A DNA stretch of 8,631 nt from positions 1-8,631 of the forward strand of contig DBLC01000047.1 in assembly GCA_002297935.1 (NCBI GenBank), given 5' to 3'. The notes under the pieces are model-generated. The model ran no database searches. It was not told where the DNA came from and was given only the letters and a program-made list of their open reading frames with translations. A program made the translations under genes and the position numbers. Within the stretch, counting starts at the first letter, position 1, and every line of letters starts with the position of its first letter. Shown here piece by piece: positions 6,819 to 8,631 of the stretch. This DNA comes from Dialister sp. UBA734 (GTDB taxonomy: Bacteria > Bacillota > Negativicutes > Veillonellales > Dialisteraceae).

Positions 6819-7045
6819 GGGGATAGGCCGATGAAGAAGAGTTGTTAGATAAGCCATCTTTGTAAGATACCTACCATGCTATATGTCTTATTTCACTTAT
6901 ATCGCTATGGAAACATGGATTACATCTATGCTCTTGTAGCGTTTATTGGCACATTCGAGAAACCTGAGCTACTTGAGAACCTTGAGAAACCTGAGTAACC
7001 TGTTATTGCTAGCGGAATACCATCAATGTTATCGTATCCATAATG

Positions 7046-7052
7046 AGAGGAG
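7046..7052 (+). promoter_or_regulatory. Ribosome binding site that decides the hypA start
   Basis: AGAGGAG lies 7 bases before the ATG at 7060. The frame is open upstream to 6946, but those codons translate the nonamer repeat and lack a Shine-Dalgarno site. Starting at 7060 gives the family's essential Met-His N-terminus. Confidence 0.85.
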
Positions 7053-7059
7053 AACTTCC

Positions 7060-7401
7060 ATGCACGAATATCCCATCACCTTGGAAATTGTTCGTTTGGC
7101 GGAGAACACGGCCAAAGAGAAGAAGGGCATTGTAAAAGCCATTCACTTGGTGGTGGGGGAAGATTCCGGTTTCATTGGCGAATCGATTCAAATGTATTTC
7201 GATGTGATTTCCGAAGGGACCCTCTGCGAAGGGGCGAAGCTGACCATCAAGGACATCAAACCAAAAATGAAATGCGACGTCTGCGGGAAGTTGTTTGAAC
7301 GGAAACGATTCTCCTTCACCTGTCCCTACTGCGGCGGCGACGGCTCTCCCACGGAGATTGGGAAAGAGTTTTATATAGAAAGCGTCGATTTAGAGATTTA
7401 A
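7060..7401 (+). CDS. hypA: Hydrogenase nickel incorporation protein HypA
   Basis: HypA is the cytoplasmic nickel chaperone that works with the GTPase HypB to insert nickel into the hydrogenase large subunit, here probably EchE. The 113 residues match the normal length. The N-terminus is MHEYPI, with the nickel-binding His2 and its neighbour Glu3. The structural zinc site is two C-x2-C knuckles at Cys72/Cys75 (CDVC) and Cys88/Cys91 (CPYC). HypA needs a free N-terminal Met-His, so the start at 7060 is firm and the longer upstream reading is wrong. It follows the nonamer element and is separated from hypB by heptamer copy C, which starts 17 bases after the stop; in many genomes hypA and hypB lie much closer. 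The nearly identical urease chaperone HybF/HypA paralogue is the only alternative, and context favours HypA. Confidence 0.96.
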   Translation: MHEYPITLEIVRLAENTAKEKKGIVKAIHLVVGEDSGFIGESIQMYFDVISEGTLCEGAKLTIKDIKPKMKCDVCGKLFERKRFSFTCPYCGGDGSPTEIGKEFYIESVDLEI

Positions 7402-7418
7402 TACGTAAGGTTTGTTTG

Positions 7419-7686
7419 AGTGCGTAATGCGTAGTGCGAAGTGCGTAATGAAGGTAGCGGCGGCACAATTCATATAGCCGCCGCAAATTATATAAGGTTA
7501 TAATGGTTATGAGACTACGGTCATCGCATCACCTTTTAGTAACCCATTTAACCTTGGCAGTAGCGATATATATGATTATGTTTGCTACAGAAAGTAGCAG
7601 AATAATAACCCTATAAAAAGTCTGGGGCGCTATATGAATTGTGCGCCCCTCCACCATTACGCACTTCGCACTACGCATTACGCACT
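7419..7686 (+). repeat. Heptamer palindrome element, copy C, with perfect 32-bp inverted ends
   Basis: This is the shortest complete copy (268 bp). Its left arm 7419-7450 is the exact reverse complement of its right arm 7655-7686 over 32 bp. Read on the right arm, the CAYTWCG units have YW = TA, CT, CA, TA, then a final CACT; the left arm keeps the same order. Left hairpin stems are GCGGCGGC (7457-7464) and GCCGCCGC (7477-7484); right stems are GGGGCGC (7624-7630) and GCGCCCC (7643-7649). The loops, ACAATTCATATA and TATATGAATTGT, are perfectly complementary to each other. The spacer seen in copies A and B before the central stem is missing and the central stem is decayed, which suggests an internal deletion. 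There is no ORF. Confidence 0.9.
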
Positions 7687-7705
7687 ATTTTATCGATTAT
7701 CGAAC

Positions 7706-7711
7706 AAGGAG
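7706..7711 (+). promoter_or_regulatory. Ribosome binding site that decides the hypB start
   Basis: AAGGAG lies 8 bases before the ATG at 7720. The open frame back to 7639 is translated heptamer repeat with no ribosome site. A second ATG two codons later (7726) is less well spaced. Confidence 0.8.
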
Positions 7712-7719
7712 ATAAAAAT

Positions 7720-8403
7720 ATGCATATGGTAAAAGCTGGCGTGCAGGAAAGCATTTACGCCCACAACAACCACATTGCGGAACATGTGAGAGACTATTTA
7801 AACGAAAGAAAGATTTATGCAGTCAATGTAATGGGCGCGCCGGGGACGGGGAAGACCACGTCTTTGGAACAGATTATGAAATACATGAAGCAAAAGGTTT
7901 ATGTGATCGAAGGAGACATTGAGTCCGATATTGACACAGAACGACTTCGGAAGCAGCATGTAACAGCGGCGCAGATCAATACCTTTGGTGCCTGCCATCT
8001 GGATGCGCCTTTGGTACACAATGCAGTGCACACCATGGATTTCGCAGAACCAGGCATTCTATTTATTGAAAACGTAGGCAACTTGGTGTGTCCGGCGGAA
8101 CTCAATATCGGGGAGCACATCAAAATGCTCATCGTCAGCGTAGCCGATGGCAGTGATAAGCCCTATAAATACCCGTTGGCTTTTGAAAAAGCCGATATCA
8201 TTCTGTTGAACAAAGTGGACCTCATGCCCTACCTGGATTTTGACGAAGAATTCTTCATGAAAGGCATCCGCCATTTGAATAAAAACGCCCCGGTGTTCAA
8301 GGTGAGCGGGAAAACGGGAGAAGGATATGAAGAGGCAGCGGCTTGGATCATGCGTAATGCGGAGTGCGTAGTGCGTAATGAAGGTGCGGCGCACAGCTTA
8401 TAA
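7720..8403 (+). CDS. hypB: Hydrogenase nickel incorporation GTPase HypB, with repeat-derived C-terminus
   Basis: HypB is the SIMIBI-class GTPase that, with HypA, loads nickel into the hydrogenase large subunit. In 227 residues the key motifs are present: Walker A GAPGTGKT (39-46), EGDIESDIDT (64-73), ENVGNLVCPAE (117-127) and NKVD (164-167). The metal site at the dimer interface is conserved as Cys92-His93 and Cys124. The N-terminus lacks both the CxxCGC nickel site of the E. coli protein and the His-rich stretch of other forms, so this is the minimal version. The natural protein seems to end near Trp209-Ile210. Residues 211-227 are encoded by the left arm and hairpin of heptamer copy D, including the stop codon. 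A repeat unit change at codon 215 (TAG in the standard unit, GAG here) lets translation run on. The tail probably does not affect the GTPase fold. Confidence 0.95.
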   Translation: MHMVKAGVQESIYAHNNHIAEHVRDYLNERKIYAVNVMGAPGTGKTTSLEQIMKYMKQKVYVIEGDIESDIDTERLRKQHVTAAQINTFGACHLDAPLVHNAVHTMDFAEPGILFIENVGNLVCPAELNIGEHIKMLIVSVADGSDKPYKYPLAFEKADIILLNKVDLMPYLDFDEEFFMKGIRHLNKNAPVFKVSGKTGEGYEEAAAWIMRNAECVVRNEGAAHSL

Positions 8404-8631
8404 AGCGCCGCTAATTATAAAAGGTTATTGCTCGATGAAATACTTCTTTTTAACAAGGCAATTAGACCGTATGGTAATGGGTTATAAAGGGTTATGCGAT
8501 TAAGGTCATCATATAATCCTTTATAACCTTTATAACCTTGACCGTTTCGATTTAAATTATTATGTTTGGTATAGAAAGCAGTAGAATCATAACCTGTATA
8601 AAATATTGGGGCGCTATATGAATTGTGCGCC
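8350..8631 (+). repeat. Heptamer palindrome element, copy D, overlapping hypB and cut by the window end
   Basis: The left arm 8350-8380 lies inside the last codons of hypB and is built of 7-bp units, one carrying GGAGTG where others have GTAGTG. The left hairpin pairs GCGGCGC (8386-8392) with GCGCCGC (8405-8411). The central stem pairs 8480-8495 with 8513-8528 (16 positions, one G-T). The right hairpin begins with GGGGCGC (8608-8614), and its second strand is cut off after GCGCC at 8631. The orientation matches the other copies, so the right arm and possibly another gene should follow directly. Confidence 0.87.

Larger units (their letters stand above)
6701..7001 (+). repeat. Nonamer palindrome element, a second family (polyferredoxin-hypA junction)
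   Basis: The gap of about 390 bases between the polyferredoxin and hypA holds a 301-bp imperfect palindrome unrelated in sequence to the heptamer elements. The left arm 6701-6745 is five tandem 9-bp units of the AGGTTNCTC type. The right arm 6957-7001 is five units of the reverse complement (GAGAAACCT type). Just inside, GAATGTGCC-like sequence at 6746-6765 matches the reverse complement of 6937-6956 at 18 of 20 positions. Two GC-rich hairpins lie at 6781-6801 and 6803-6818. The stretch 6819-6936 is AT-richer and shows only weak self-complementarity. No real ORF is present; the open frame running into hypA from 6946 is repeat sequence. No clear target duplication is seen. Confidence 0.85.

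Noticed and set aside
6946..7059. Longer hypA beginning at 6946
   Set aside because: It translates the nonamer repeat and would bury the Met-His N-terminus that binds nickel.
7410..7695. Target-site duplication around copy C as proof of transposition
   Set aside because: Flanks TTTG and ATTT share no convincing direct repeat; the same holds for copies A and B, so mobility is not proven.
7639..7719. Longer hypB beginning at 7639
   Set aside because: The added residues are heptamer repeat translation; AAGGAG precedes ATG 7720.

Overview
This window carries part of a gene cluster for an Ech-type (group 4, energy-converting) [NiFe] hydrogenase and its maturation. All six protein genes lie on the + strand. 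GC is moderate and Shine-Dalgarno sites are strong (AAGGAGG type). Ech, Hyp proteins and a giant ferredoxin together suggest a strictly anaerobic, H2-evolving fermenter. A Firmicutes-type host, perhaps Negativicutes, is my guess from style and gene content; no phylogenetic marker is present to prove it.

Layout: hypF (39-2261); echD (2642-3082) overlapping echE (3075-4160); a 700-residue polyferredoxin whose N-terminus resembles EchF (4568-6670); hypA (7060-7401); hypB (7720-8403). HypF supplies the carbamoyl/cyanide ligand of the active site, and HypA and HypB deliver nickel to the large subunit EchE. EchD is the NuoC-like partner of EchE. The polyferredoxin has six two-cluster modules (48 motif cysteines, 12 predicted [4Fe-4S] clusters) and probably carries electrons to the hydrogenase. 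The membrane subunits EchA/EchB, the small subunit EchC, and HypC/D/E are not in the window.

The most unusual content lies between the genes. Every junction except the overlapping echD/echE pair holds a long imperfect palindrome. Five junctions carry the same family (whole copies at 2276-2627, 4165-4515 and 7419-7686; copies cut by the window edges at 1-21 and 8350-8631), all in one orientation. Its outer arms are tandem 7-bp units (CAYTWCG), followed inward by GC-rich hairpins, an inverted ATAAGGTTATTATTCTGC-like block, and a central stem built from about 9-bp GGTTATAAA units. The sixth junction (6701-7001) holds a different sequence with the same plan: outer arms of five 9-bp units each, a matching 20-bp subterminal inverted repeat and internal hairpins. 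One heptamer element has grown into the end of hypB and supplies its last codons.

Best candidates for something undescribed: the nested tandem-unit palindromes as a family of junction elements, the second look-alike element, and the EchF-polyferredoxin fusion that seems to be expanding by module duplication.
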